Source of the DNA: CANNDT01 sp945876205
GTDB lineage: Bacteria; Acidobacteriota; Vicinamibacteria; Vicinamibacterales; UBA2999
Direction: 5' to 3'
NCBI GenBank assembly: GCA_947503365.1
Contig: CANNDT010000011.1
Coordinates: forward strand, 4,803-68,802
DNA: 64,000 bases
The notes under the pieces are model-generated. The model saw only the letters and a list, made by a program, of their open reading frames with translations. It was not told where the DNA came from and made no database searches. The first letter of the stretch is position 1, and each line of letters opens with the position of its first letter. The translations under genes and the position numbers were made by a program. Shown in pieces: positions 42,780 through 52,359 of the stretch.

Positions 42780-43471
42780 GATTGCAGGAGGACGTTCATC
42801 ATCGAGCGGTGGATCTGCAGGCCGCCGTTCTCCAGCGTCTGCCGCTCGAGAAACCCTCGCTTGCGGAAGCTGTTCATCAACCGGTCGACCGTGGCGCGCG
42901 TCGTTCCGCTCATTTCCGCCAGCAGGCTCCGTGAGATCTTCGGCAGTGGGTGGCGCACCTGCTGGTGCTCGTCGAAGCCGGCGAGCAGGAGCAACGAGCG
43001 GGCCAGCCGCTTCTCGCTCCCGTCGAACAGCTCGTGGATGATGTCTCGTTCGATGCTGACATTTCTCGCCAGCATCTGCGACCGGAGCCAATCAGAGAGC
43101 GCCACCTCGTGGTGCAGGCGGCGCCGTATCTCGGCCGTCTTCACCATGGTGATGGTGCAGGCGGTGATCGCTTCGGCGGTCAGTGTCCGGCACCGCTGCC
43201 CGGCCAGTGCGCCTTCGCCGAAAATTGCCCCGGCGTGAAGCACCGAGACGACCGCCATCCGGCCTTCCGGCGAGGTCGCCGACAGCCTGACACGGCCCTT
43301 GTCGATGAACATCACTCCGGCGCAACGATCGCCCTGCGCGAAGATGGTCGCGAGAGCTTCGAACCTTACGCTCGTCGCCCCTGTCGCCGTCATCGGGTTC
43401 GCCAGATTCTTTTTCACGAGTAGCTGCACTGTGACGCGAACGCGCGCCGGCGTCTGTCCGTTTTTGGACAC
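42776..43471 (-). CDS. Crp/Fnr family regulator
   Basis: 231 aa from GTG 43471; a start at the internal ATG near 43393 is possible because the upstream bases contain an inverted repeat GTCC-N6-GGAC. The beta-roll (ALATIFAQGDRCAGVMFIDKGRVRLSATSPEGRMAVVSVLHAGAIFGEGALAGQ) and winged helix (ISRSLLAEMSGTTRATVDRLMNSFRKRGFLERQ) are clear. A close relative of 37178-37858. First gene of the coupled Crp-kinase-REC operon, so it may sense the same signal or control the operon. Confidence 0.9.
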   Translation of the reverse strand: MSKNGQTPARVRVTVQLLVKKNLANPMTATGATSVRFEALATIFAQGDRCAGVMFIDKGRVRLSATSPEGRMAVVSVLHAGAIFGEGALAGQRCRTLTAEAITACTITMVKTAEIRRRLHHEVALSDWLRSQMLARNVSIERDIIHELFDGSEKRLARSLLLLAGFDEHQQVRHPLPKISRSLLAEMSGTTRATVDRLMNSFRKRGFLERQTLENGGLQIHRSMMNVLLQS

Positions 43472-43503
43472 CTCAGCTCAGTCGGCCACCACTGTCCTGC
43501 CGC

Positions 43504-44490
43504 CTAGAGACCGCGCGAATCGGCGGTGCCGAGCGCCTGCAACGCGGCGATTCGCCGCGCGATGACCGTGGCGTAGACGTCGACATCGGCGGGAGAGAAT
43601 CCGGCTGCCCGGAACGCATCGCCGAGCTGCGTCGTCGATAACCGGGCCAGCCGGTCACCAATCCAGCGGGCGTCGGCGATCGGGATGTCCTTCGTGACAT
43701 TCTCCATGCGTGTCCGCAGCCGGTAGTTGCGGAAATTGAAGATGCTCAGGAAGAAGGGCCGGCTGTCGATGCGGAGATCGACGTGGGTCGAATTGACCTT
43801 GCGGACGAACGTCGCGTCGGCAAAGTCTCGGGGGTTGCCCTTGCTGCGCTTGAGGTTGTTGCCGGTGCGGCCAAGCGTCGCGCCCAGGTCCATGACCCTG
43901 TACTGGCCCTGGCGGCCTCCCGAACCGGTCGCGCCGTTGTTGATCTCCTTCAGGTCCCAGTTGTTGACGAGCGCCATCATGACGCGGAGGCCGTTGAACT
44001 CACGCGTGCCGATGAACGGGTTGTGATACCAGCTCCACGTCGTCATGGCCTCGTCCGGGTCGGCGCGCTCGAGGCGCGCGCCGCGCACGGTGTCGCCGTT
44101 GGTCACGAACTGGCGCCCGCGCGACAGCCGTGGCAGCAGGCCCACCTGGATGCTCGCGCGGTAGTAGTCTTCATCGACGATGTAGCCGGCGGCCCAGAGG
44201 AGCCTCGCCGCGGCCGTCTCCGTCCTGGCCTCTTCGCCGAGCTTCACCTTCCAGATCACCCCGCGCTCGTCCTGGACCTCGAACTTCGGCGAGGTTCCGC
44301 CGGAGGATTCCTTGATGAACGCCAGCCTGGTGCCCGGCTCGCGGGCCTTGCCACCTCGTCCGCTCGAGAGATCGAGGGCCGCCATGTCGCCCGGATCCTG
44401 CCAGATCACCGGCTCACTGCTGAGGTTCTGAGCGAAGGCGAAGGCGGGGGCGGCCAGCAGCAGGCCGGCGACAAAGACACGACTTCTCAT
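43504..44490 (-). CDS. secreted hypothetical protein with kinase-like motifs
   Basis: 328 aa from ATG 44490 with a signal peptide (MRSRVFVAGLLLAAPAFAFAQ). The segments WKVKLGEEARTETAAARLLWAAGY, NNWDLKEINN and YRVMDLGATLG have the spacing of the Lys, N-W-D and metal-binding D-L-G motifs in atypical PI3/4-kinase-like folds, though the family is uncharacterised. If so it would be a periplasmic kinase-like protein. No partner is evident; it lies upstream of the coupled Crp operon on the same strand by 33 bases. Confidence 0.65.
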   Translation of the reverse strand: MRSRVFVAGLLLAAPAFAFAQNLSSEPVIWQDPGDMAALDLSSGRGGKAREPGTRLAFIKESSGGTSPKFEVQDERGVIWKVKLGEEARTETAAARLLWAAGYIVDEDYYRASIQVGLLPRLSRGRQFVTNGDTVRGARLERADPDEAMTTWSWYHNPFIGTREFNGLRVMMALVNNWDLKEINNGATGSGGRQGQYRVMDLGATLGRTGNNLKRSKGNPRDFADATFVRKVNSTHVDLRIDSRPFFLSIFNFRNYRLRTRMENVTKDIPIADARWIGDRLARLSTTQLGDAFRAAGFSPADVDVYATVIARRIAALQALGTADSRGL

Positions 44491-44559
44491 GATGAAAGCG
44501 TAGGGTGTGTGTCGAACCACGTCCGTTCCGTATTGAACAGGCACGCGGTGGCAATCCGA

Positions 44560-44723
44560 CGTACTGTGGAGCCACGTGGTCGGGAAGCCGTGCGGGAGCG
44601 GGCCTCTACATTTCGAAGTGCATCGTGCAGGGCCACGGCGGACGGATCTGGGCCGAGAGCCGGATTGGCGAGGGCAGCACCTTCAGCTTCACCCTGCCGA
44701 TTCATCCAGGAGATGAGGAATGA
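44560..44723 (+). pseudogene. C-terminal fragment of a histidine kinase
   Basis: The plus strand encodes [36 protein letters not shown], which is the end of a HATPase domain (G2 box through final strand). No HisKA or N-box precedes it; upstream residues are unrelated. It stops at TGA overlapping the ATG of the next gene, so the remnant may still matter for translation of that gene. Confidence 0.6.
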
Positions 44724-45334
44724 GAACCTCGACGTATGCGTGCGCGGCAGTGTTGAGCCTGTCGCTGTCCACCGCCGCCGCTGCACGCATGGCCGCGCCG
44801 GGCACCAGTGACCAGGGTCCGGACTTCAAGGTGCAGATCTGGGGCGAAACGGTCGCCGACTTCAACACCCGGGTGCAGGATTATTACGCGCTTCGCCGCG
44901 GGCTCGAACGCGGCTTGCCGCCGCTCGTGCTCACCGACGATCCGGATGACATCATCACCGCCGAAGTGACCCTGGCCCGCGCGATTCGCCGCGCGCGCAC
45001 CACGGCGCGGGAAGGGAACATCTTTACGCCGGAGATCAGCGCCGCGTTCAGAAACGTCCTGCTGCCGGTGATGACCGGACAGACGCTGGCGGTCGTCATG
45101 GACGAAAACCCCGGCAGGTTTTCCCATCGCATCGACAGTACGTATCCGAAGGAGAAGCCACGCGCGACGATTCCGTGGACCATCCTCTCGGTGCTGCCGC
45201 CGCTCCCCGACGACATGCAGTACGGGTTCGTCGGACGCTATCTCATCCTGCACGACATCCGGGCGAACGTGATCGTCGACCGGACGTGCGCCATCAAGTG
45301 CAAGCCAACAGATCGAGAACCACATGACCGATGA
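44720..45334 (+). CDS. secreted hypothetical protein
   Basis: 204 aa with a signal peptide ([19 protein letters not shown]). The mature part has [49 protein letters not shown] and ends [33 protein letters not shown]. The family occurs in Acidobacteriota but is unnamed to me. The ATG overlaps the stop of the kinase remnant. The C-terminus overlaps the next small frame by 11 bases. Confidence 0.7.
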   Translation: MRTSTYACAAVLSLSLSTAAAARMAAPGTSDQGPDFKVQIWGETVADFNTRVQDYYALRRGLERGLPPLVLTDDPDDIITAEVTLARAIRRARTTAREGNIFTPEISAAFRNVLLPVMTGQTLAVVMDENPGRFSHRIDSTYPKEKPRATIPWTILSVLPPLPDDMQYGFVGRYLILHDIRANVIVDRTCAIKCKPTDREPHDR

Positions 45335-45551
45335 CAATCGCAGCCCGGACACCCCGTTGAAATCCATCCCTGGGGCGCGCGAGCGCAATGCGCTCACCTC
45401 ACGCAAGGCGGGATCGGGCGGCTTCGCGTCGCGGTTGACGGTGATTGCGCCCGTGGGCAGCTCGATGGACGCCAACACAATTGCCGCGCATCAGCGCGAA
45501 GGCGGCGGCGCGCCAAACCAGCGCATCGTTCCCTCGTCAGACCAGACCTAA
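45324..45551 (+). CDS. small hypothetical protein
   Basis: 75 aa, Ser/Gly/Ala-rich and probably unstructured ([39 protein letters not shown]). It overlaps the preceding gene by 11 bases and ends 8 bases before the GroEL start, consistent with an operon. Coding support is limited to position. Confidence 0.4.
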   Translation: MTDDNRSPDTPLKSIPGARERNALTSRKAGSGGFASRLTVIAPVGSSMDANTIAAHQREGGGAPNQRIVPSSDQT

Positions 45552-45558
45552 GGAAAAC

Positions 45559-47116
<1,558 letters not shown>

Positions 47117-47136
<20 letters not shown>

Positions 47137-47905
47137 TCTCGTGCGTCGCGATGAACTTGCGTAGCTCCTGATTGTCAGGGAAGTCGACCGCAAGTTCTCG
47201 CGCCGTGACGAGCGCATCGGCGAAATTCTTCTCGCGCACCTGCATGTCCCAGAGGGCGAACTCGGTTTCGGCGCGCACCCAAGGGTCGGGATCGGTGGCC
47301 TTCCGGGCGGCGTCGCGGACGGCCGCGAGGCCGCGCTTCTTGTTGCCGCCGCCCAGCAGCCAGCGGACGCCCCTGGGCACCTTCGTGCCGACGATGTAGT
47401 CGATCCACGCGCGCGACACCAGCGCGCGCACGTTATCGGGGTGCTGCACCAGCACCTTGTCGAGCGACTTCCGCGCTTCCCAGTACTCGCCCCACCCGGT
47501 CTTGTGTCCGAGGGTGCCGAGGTGCAGCCACACGTAGTTCAAGTCGAGCTTGCCCAGGAAGAAGAGACCGGCTTCGTCAAGCGGGTTGGCCGCGAGCCGC
47601 GCGCGCGCCAGCGCCTGTCCTCTCGCGGTGTCCGCCGTGAACGCCGCCATGATCGCGTCGCAGGTCGCGCAGGCGTTCCACGCAACTTGCTTGTCGGGCG
47701 CCTCTCCAAGCAGCCGTTTGATCTGGAACAGCAGAGATGAGGTGCGCAGCTCGCAGGCAGCGAGATCGCCAGGGGTCGCATGGCACATCGGCAGCGTCGC
47801 GTCGGCCGCGGCTTCGTAGCGGCCGTTATAGAAGAGCCGCTGCGCATCCTCGAGGCCGATTGATTGAGCAAACCCCGCGGTCGCGTCTCCGAGGAGGACG
47901 AGCAC
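47117..47905 (-). CDS. secreted TPR-like protein
   Basis: 262 aa from GTG 47905; the signal peptide would begin a few residues earlier ([19 protein letters not shown]), so a non-ATG start upstream is possible. Helical repeats include [68 protein letters not shown] and [40 protein letters not shown]. Cys residues (NACATCDAI) may form a disulfide. Role unknown, perhaps an envelope scaffold. Confidence 0.7.
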
Positions 47906-48024
47906 GAAGAAAGGCAGGAGAGTATGACGCAGAACGTCAGTATACTTGGTGAGGTAACGCTTTCCTGAAGTCCTGGCCCTCCGCGTTCTTCCCTCGGTCA
48001 GACCTCATCAAGGCCCTGTAAACG

Positions 48025-48207
48025 GTGGCCTTCGTGTTTTCTCTATCAATGGGTTGGATCATCTTCGCGCTGTGCATCATCAGCGCGGCCGTCGCCTTCT
48101 TCGCGTCGCATCGCCGCAAGACGGCGCAGGCCGATCTCGGCGCGGTCAGCGATCACTGGATTTCGGAGTATCGCCTCGGCCGCGGCGATAGCGACGGCGG
48201 CCGCTGA
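48025..48207 (+). CDS. small membrane protein
   Basis: 60 aa from GTG, or 52 aa from the ATG at 48049. A single hydrophobic helix (MGWIIFALCIISAAVAFFA) is followed by a basic stop-transfer HRRK and an acidic tail SDHWISEYRLGRGDSDGG. No ribosome site is obvious. It ends 2 bases before the converging efflux adaptor gene. Confidence 0.5.
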   Translation: MAFVFSLSMGWIIFALCIISAAVAFFASHRRKTAQADLGAVSDHWISEYRLGRGDSDGGR

Positions 48208-48209
48208 TC

Positions 48210-49406
48210 TCAGTTTCCTAGATCAACGCTGATCGTCGCGCCATCTTCCAGTCCGTTCTGGCCGCGCGTGATCACGAGCTCGCCCGCCTCGAGGCCGGAG
48301 GCAATCTCCGCGCGCTCGTCGGTCTCGACACCCACGGTCACGACTCGCCGCTCGGCGGTGTTGCCCGCCGCGACATACAACAAGACCTCGCGTCCGGATC
48401 GCACCAGCGCTTCGACCGGAACAAACACGGCGCCCAGCCGTTCTTCCGCGTCGATGTCCACTTCCACCGCCAGGTCTGGCGCGAGGCTCGAGGGTTCGAC
48501 AAACGTCAGCCGCACAGTCGGCGTGCCAGGTGTCACCGCGTTGTCGGCGCGGCCGGCCACGGCGAGCGGGATGACGAGGTTGCCGCTCTTGAGACGGGCG
48601 CTCGCGCCAGGCACCACGCGCGGCACGTCGGCGTCGGCGACGATCGCCACCACCTCGAGCCGCCGCGGATCGACGACGCGCACCACCGCATCCGTCGTGA
48701 AAGCGATGTCGCCAGGGTTCTTGAGCCGGTTCGACACGATCCCGGCAAACGGCGCGCGCACGACGGCGCGTGCGGCGACGGCTTCAGCGGCGGTCAGCGC
48801 GGACTGCGCGCGCGCGACGCCGGCCTGCGCGTCGGCGAGATCGCGATCGGCTCGATCGATCTCCTGCCGGGCGACGAGGCCGCGCTCGACGAAGTCCCGC
48901 ATCCGCGCCTGCGCGATGCGCGCGTTCTCGGCGAGCGCCTGCGCACTCGCCAGATCGGCCCGCTGCCGCGCGACGTTCGCCGACGCCGCTCCCGCATCGA
49001 AACGCACGAGGATGTCACCGGCGGCGACCTGATCGCCTTCCGCCTTCGCCACCTCGAGCACGCGCGCCGTGTCCGGCGGCGTGGCCAGGAACTCAGCGCC
49101 CTGTGAAGGCGTGACGATGCCGGTGGCGTGGATGACCGCGCGCAGGCCGCCAATCTCCGCCGGCCTGGCGGTGACGGGGATGACGGTGATCTCGTCGGAT
49201 GGCTCAGGCGCCGGCGCGGCGCGCGTGCACGCCGGCGCGGCCGCAACCAGGGAGCCGAACAAGAAGAGAAGGAAAGTCCGCGTGAGCGCCGTGGCTTGCA
49301 GCGTCCGGCCTGGCCGCTCGCCCCGGATGTAACCCGCGGCAATCCGCCGCAGCTCATCGTAGACGAGCGGCATCAAGTCCGAAATGGGGTCAGCTCCCGA
49401 CCCCAT
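48210..49406 (-). CDS. RND-type periplasmic adaptor fused to an ECF sigma N-terminal fragment
   Basis: 398 aa open frame. Residues about 60-398 are a membrane-fusion/HlyD adaptor: lipobox-like LVAAAPAC, biotinyl-lipoyl half motifs (ARVLEVAKAEGDQVAAGDILVRFD, VRAPFAGIVSNRLKNPGDIA), a helical hairpin and beta-barrel (FVPVEALVRSGREVLLYV). Residues about 11-41 (LMPLVYDELRRIAAGYIRGERPGRTLQATAL) instead match the start of an ECF sigma factor. The junction lies before the signal peptide TRTFLLFLFGSLVAAAP. The natural start may be internal. No RND pump or TolC gene is adjacent. Confidence 0.72.
   Translation of the reverse strand: MGSGADPISDLMPLVYDELRRIAAGYIRGERPGRTLQATALTRTFLLFLFGSLVAAAPACTRAAPAPEPSDEITVIPVTARPAEIGGLRAVIHATGIVTPSQGAEFLATPPDTARVLEVAKAEGDQVAAGDILVRFDAGAASANVARQRADLASAQALAENARIAQARMRDFVERGLVARQEIDRADRDLADAQAGVARAQSALTAAEAVAARAVVRAPFAGIVSNRLKNPGDIAFTTDAVVRVVDPRRLEVVAIVADADVPRVVPGASARLKSGNLVIPLAVAGRADNAVTPGTPTVRLTFVEPSSLAPDLAVEVDIDAEERLGAVFVPVEALVRSGREVLLYVAAGNTAERRVVTVGVETDERAEIASGLEAGELVITRGQNGLEDGATISVDLGN
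49383..49405. repeat. hairpin repeat at the start of the sigma/adaptor fusion
   Basis: ATGGGGTC-N7-GACCCCAT is a perfect 8-bp inverted repeat. It contains the first codons of the fused frame and lies directly after the cyclophilin stop. Similar GGGGTC/GACCCC hairpins are common dispersed elements in related genomes. Confidence 0.5.
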
Positions 49407-49409
49407 CTG

Positions 49410-49925
49410 TCAGCGGCGTTCGATGGTAATCGTCTGGATCGCGATGTCGGCGAGCGGCCGGTCCCGCTCGTTGGTGGCCGTGGTGCCGATCTTCTGGATG
49501 ACGTCCATGCCCTCGATGACCTCGCCGAACACGCTGTGGCGATCGTCGAGATGCGGCGTCGGACTCAGCGTGATGAAGAACTGGCCGCCGTTGGTGTTGG
49601 GCCCGCGGTTGGCCATCGACAGGATCCCGGCCTTGTTATGCCGCGCCTTCGGATGGAACTCATCCGCGAAGGTGTACCCCGGTCCGCCGATCCCTTGCCC
49701 GAGGGGGTCGCCCCCCTGGATCATGAAGCCCTTGATCACCCGGTGGAAGATCACGTTGTCGTAGTAGGGCTTCATTACTTTCTGGCTGGTGCGTGGGTCC
49801 GTCCATTCTTTCGTCCCCTCGGCGAGGGACACGAAGTTTTCAACGGTCTTCGGCGCTTCCTGGTCGTAGAGGCGCACGGTGAAGTTTCCCTCGCTCGTGA
49901 CGAACTTCGCGTAAACTCCCGGCAA
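49410..49925 (-). CDS. cyclophilin-type peptidyl-prolyl isomerase
   Basis: 171 aa. Start is TTG 49925 with a perfect AAGGAG six bases upstream; no ATG fits. Cyclophilin landmarks are [27 protein letters not shown] with the catalytic Arg, [19 protein letters not shown] and [14 protein letters not shown]. No signal peptide, so it acts in the cytoplasm. Length is typical for bacterial PpiB. It is divergent from glgB and precedes the fused adaptor by 4 bases. Confidence 0.92.
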   Translation of the reverse strand: MPGVYAKFVTSEGNFTVRLYDQEAPKTVENFVSLAEGTKEWTDPRTSQKVMKPYYDNVIFHRVIKGFMIQGGDPLGQGIGGPGYTFADEFHPKARHNKAGILSMANRGPNTNGGQFFITLSPTPHLDDRHSVFGEVIEGMDVIQKIGTTATNERDRPLADIAIQTITIERR

Positions 49926-50004
49926 CGTCGGCTCCTTATGTCGCGGCGATCGCGTCGACTATGAGGTCAAGAGGATATCACTGCCGTCACTGTACAATCG
50001 CGGG

Positions 50005-52266
50005 ATGACCGTCGGCATGCGAACGGCAGAGGATGAGGCGCTCGACCTGCTGGCGCTCGGTGGACACGACAATCCCTTCGCCCTCCTCGGCCGCCACGAG
50101 ACCACCGGCAAAGGGCGCCGCGCCCTCGTGTTTCGGACGATTCAGCCCTCAGCCGATTCGGTCGAACTTGTCACCCCGCACGGGGCGTTCGTCATGGAGC
50201 GCCGGCGTCCCGGGGGCGTGTTCGAAGCCACCGTTCCAGTGGACGCCATCCCCTTGGACGCCATCCCCTTAGACGGCATCCCCTTAGACGGCGCGCGGCC
50301 CGAGGAGTTCGCCTACCGGTTCCGCGTGTCCGAAGGCGGACGCACACGCGACGTCATCGATCCCTATCAATTCGGCCAGGTCCTGACCGACTTCGACCTG
50401 CACCTGGTCTCCGAGGGTACCCATTACAGGGCATGGGAGAAGCTCGGCACGCACCGGCTCGAGATCGGCGGCATCACCGGCATCCACTTCGCCGTGTGGG
50501 CGCCGAATGCGCAGCGCGTCAGCGTGATTGGCGACTTCAACCGCTGGGACGGCCGCGCCCACGTCATGCGCCGCCTCGTCCCGTCCGGCATCTGGGAGAT
50601 CTTCATTCCCGAGATGGCCGACGGCGCCTGCTACAAGTTCGAAATCCGCACGCCGGCGGGCGACCTTCTGCAGAAGGTGGATCCGTACGGGCGATGGTTC
50701 GAGGTGCCGCCGAATACGGCGTCGATCATCTGGAACGACGGCGGCTACACCTGGCGCGACCACGACTGGATGCGCGACCGCGGGTTGTTCAACGCGTGGC
50801 ACGACCGGCCGATGTCGGTGTACGAAGTCCACGCCGGATCGTGGCGGCGGATGCCGGAAGAGGGCAACCGCTACCTCACCTACCGCGAGCTCGCGGCGAC
50901 CCTCGTCCCCTACGTCCGCGAGATGGGCTATACGCACATCGAGCTGATGCCGATCATGGAGCACCCCTTCTCGGGATCGTGGGGCTACCAGGTGATCGGC
51001 TTCTTCGCGCCGACGAGCCGCTTCGGCACGCCGGACGACTTCCGGTATTTCGTGGACGAGTGCCATCGCAACGGCCTGGGCGTGATCCTCGACTGGGTGC
51101 CCGGACACTTTCCGAAAGACAGCCACGGCCTCGCGCGCTTCGACGGTACCGCGCTCTACGAGCACGCCGACGCGCGGAAAGGCGAGCACCAGGACTGGGG
51201 CACGCTCATCTTCAACTACGGGCGGGACGAGGTACGCACCTTCCTCTTCAGCAACGCCCTCTTCTGGCTCGAGGAATTCCACATCGACGGCCTTCGCGTC
51301 GACGCCGTGGCGTCGATGCTCTATCTCGACTACTCGCGGTCTGATGGACAGTGGATTCCAAACCAGTATGGCGGGCGCGAAAATCTTGAAGCGGTGTCTT
51401 TCTTCCAGCACCTCAACACGCTGACCCACGGCCGCGTCATGGGGACGATCACCGTCGCCGAGGAATCAACCGCCTGGCCGGCGGTCAGCCGTCCGGTCTA
51501 CGTCGGCGGTCTCGGCTTCAGCTACAAGTGGAACATGGGCTGGATGCACGACGTCCTCGAGTACTTCCAGCAGGACCCGGTGCACCGCCGATGGCATCAC
51601 GGCGAGCTGACCTTTTCGCTGCTCTACGCCTTCACCGAGAACTTCATCCTGCCGTTCTCGCATGACGAAGTCGTGCACGGCAAGCGATCGATGATCGACA
51701 AGATGCCGGGCGACCTCTGGCAGAAGCACGCGTCGCTGCGCGCGCTCTACGGCTTCATGTACGGCCATCCGGGCAAGAAGCTGATGTTCATGGGATGCGA
51801 GTTCGGCCAGTGGTGCGAGTGGAACTACGACGGCAGCCTCGACTGGCACCTGCTCGACGACACGATGCACGCGGGATTGCGGCGCTGGGTGCGGGACCTG
51901 AACCGCACCTACCAGCACGAGCCCTCCCTCCACGAAATCGACTTCGAGGCCTCCGGCTTCCGCTGGATCGACTGCAACGACAACGAAAACAGCGTCCTCT
52001 CATTCGTCCGCCGCGCGAAGGATCCGCAGGACTACACGGTGGCCGTGGCCAACCTCACGCCCGTTCCACGCGAGGCCTACCGCATCGGCGTGCCCGAGGG
52101 CGGCTGGTACCGGGAGCTCTTGAATAGCGATGGGGCGATCTACGGCGGTGGGAATCTCGGGAACGGCGGAGGCGTCACCGCCGAGCGGGGCCCGATGCAC
52201 GGCTTCGATTACTCGCTGACGCTGACCGTGCCACCACTCGGGTTCGTGCTTCTGAAGAAAGGTTAA
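50005..52266 (+). CDS. glgB: 1,4-alpha-glucan branching enzyme GlgB
   Basis: 753 aa. An N-terminal extra domain (residues 1-115) and a CBM48 ([23 protein letters not shown]) precede the GH13 barrel. Catalytic residues are Asp433 ([12 protein letters not shown]), Glu486 (VAEESTAWP) and Asp554 (SHDEVVHGK), with the same spacing as E. coli 405/458/526. It makes alpha-1,6 branches in glycogen. No other glg gene is nearby. Residues about 79-95 contain a DAIPL repeat from a 15-bp tandem duplication. The stop TAA is the first base of a dispersed CCACGAAGG repeat. Confidence 0.96.
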   Translation: MTVGMRTAEDEALDLLALGGHDNPFALLGRHETTGKGRRALVFRTIQPSADSVELVTPHGAFVMERRRPGGVFEATVPVDAIPLDAIPLDGIPLDGARPEEFAYRFRVSEGGRTRDVIDPYQFGQVLTDFDLHLVSEGTHYRAWEKLGTHRLEIGGITGIHFAVWAPNAQRVSVIGDFNRWDGRAHVMRRLVPSGIWEIFIPEMADGACYKFEIRTPAGDLLQKVDPYGRWFEVPPNTASIIWNDGGYTWRDHDWMRDRGLFNAWHDRPMSVYEVHAGSWRRMPEEGNRYLTYRELAATLVPYVREMGYTHIELMPIMEHPFSGSWGYQVIGFFAPTSRFGTPDDFRYFVDECHRNGLGVILDWVPGHFPKDSHGLARFDGTALYEHADARKGEHQDWGTLIFNYGRDEVRTFLFSNALFWLEEFHIDGLRVDAVASMLYLDYSRSDGQWIPNQYGGRENLEAVSFFQHLNTLTHGRVMGTITVAEESTAWPAVSRPVYVGGLGFSYKWNMGWMHDVLEYFQQDPVHRRWHHGELTFSLLYAFTENFILPFSHDEVVHGKRSMIDKMPGDLWQKHASLRALYGFMYGHPGKKLMFMGCEFGQWCEWNYDGSLDWHLLDDTMHAGLRRWVRDLNRTYQHEPSLHEIDFEASGFRWIDCNDNENSVLSFVRRAKDPQDYTVAVANLTPVPREAYRIGVPEGGWYRELLNSDGAIYGGGNLGNGGGVTAERGPMHGFDYSLTLTVPPLGFVLLKKG
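50241..50293. repeat. 15-bp tandem repeat inside glgB
   Basis: About 3.5 copies of a unit GAC-GCC/GGC-ATC-CCC-TTG/TTA encode (D-A/G-I-P-L) repeats in the N-terminal domain. The copies are nearly identical at the DNA level, which points to recent slippage. Confidence 0.75.
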
Positions 52267-52294
52267 CCACGAAGGCCACGAAGGTCACGAAGGA
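52265..52294 (+). repeat. dispersed ACGAAGG repeat at the glgB stop (left island boundary)
   Basis: AACCACGAAGGCCACGAAGG followed by TCACGAAGGA begins at the glgB stop codon. The complementary strand copy is at 56683-56709, matching 24-25 of 27 bases and also starting at a stop codon. The element is composed of CCACGAAGG-type units. Confidence 0.7.
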
Positions 52295-52359
52295 CGCGAG
52301 CTCTATAAGACGGTTCATGCTCCCTGGTGCGCGGTAACGGGGACCTACGGGTGATGTCT

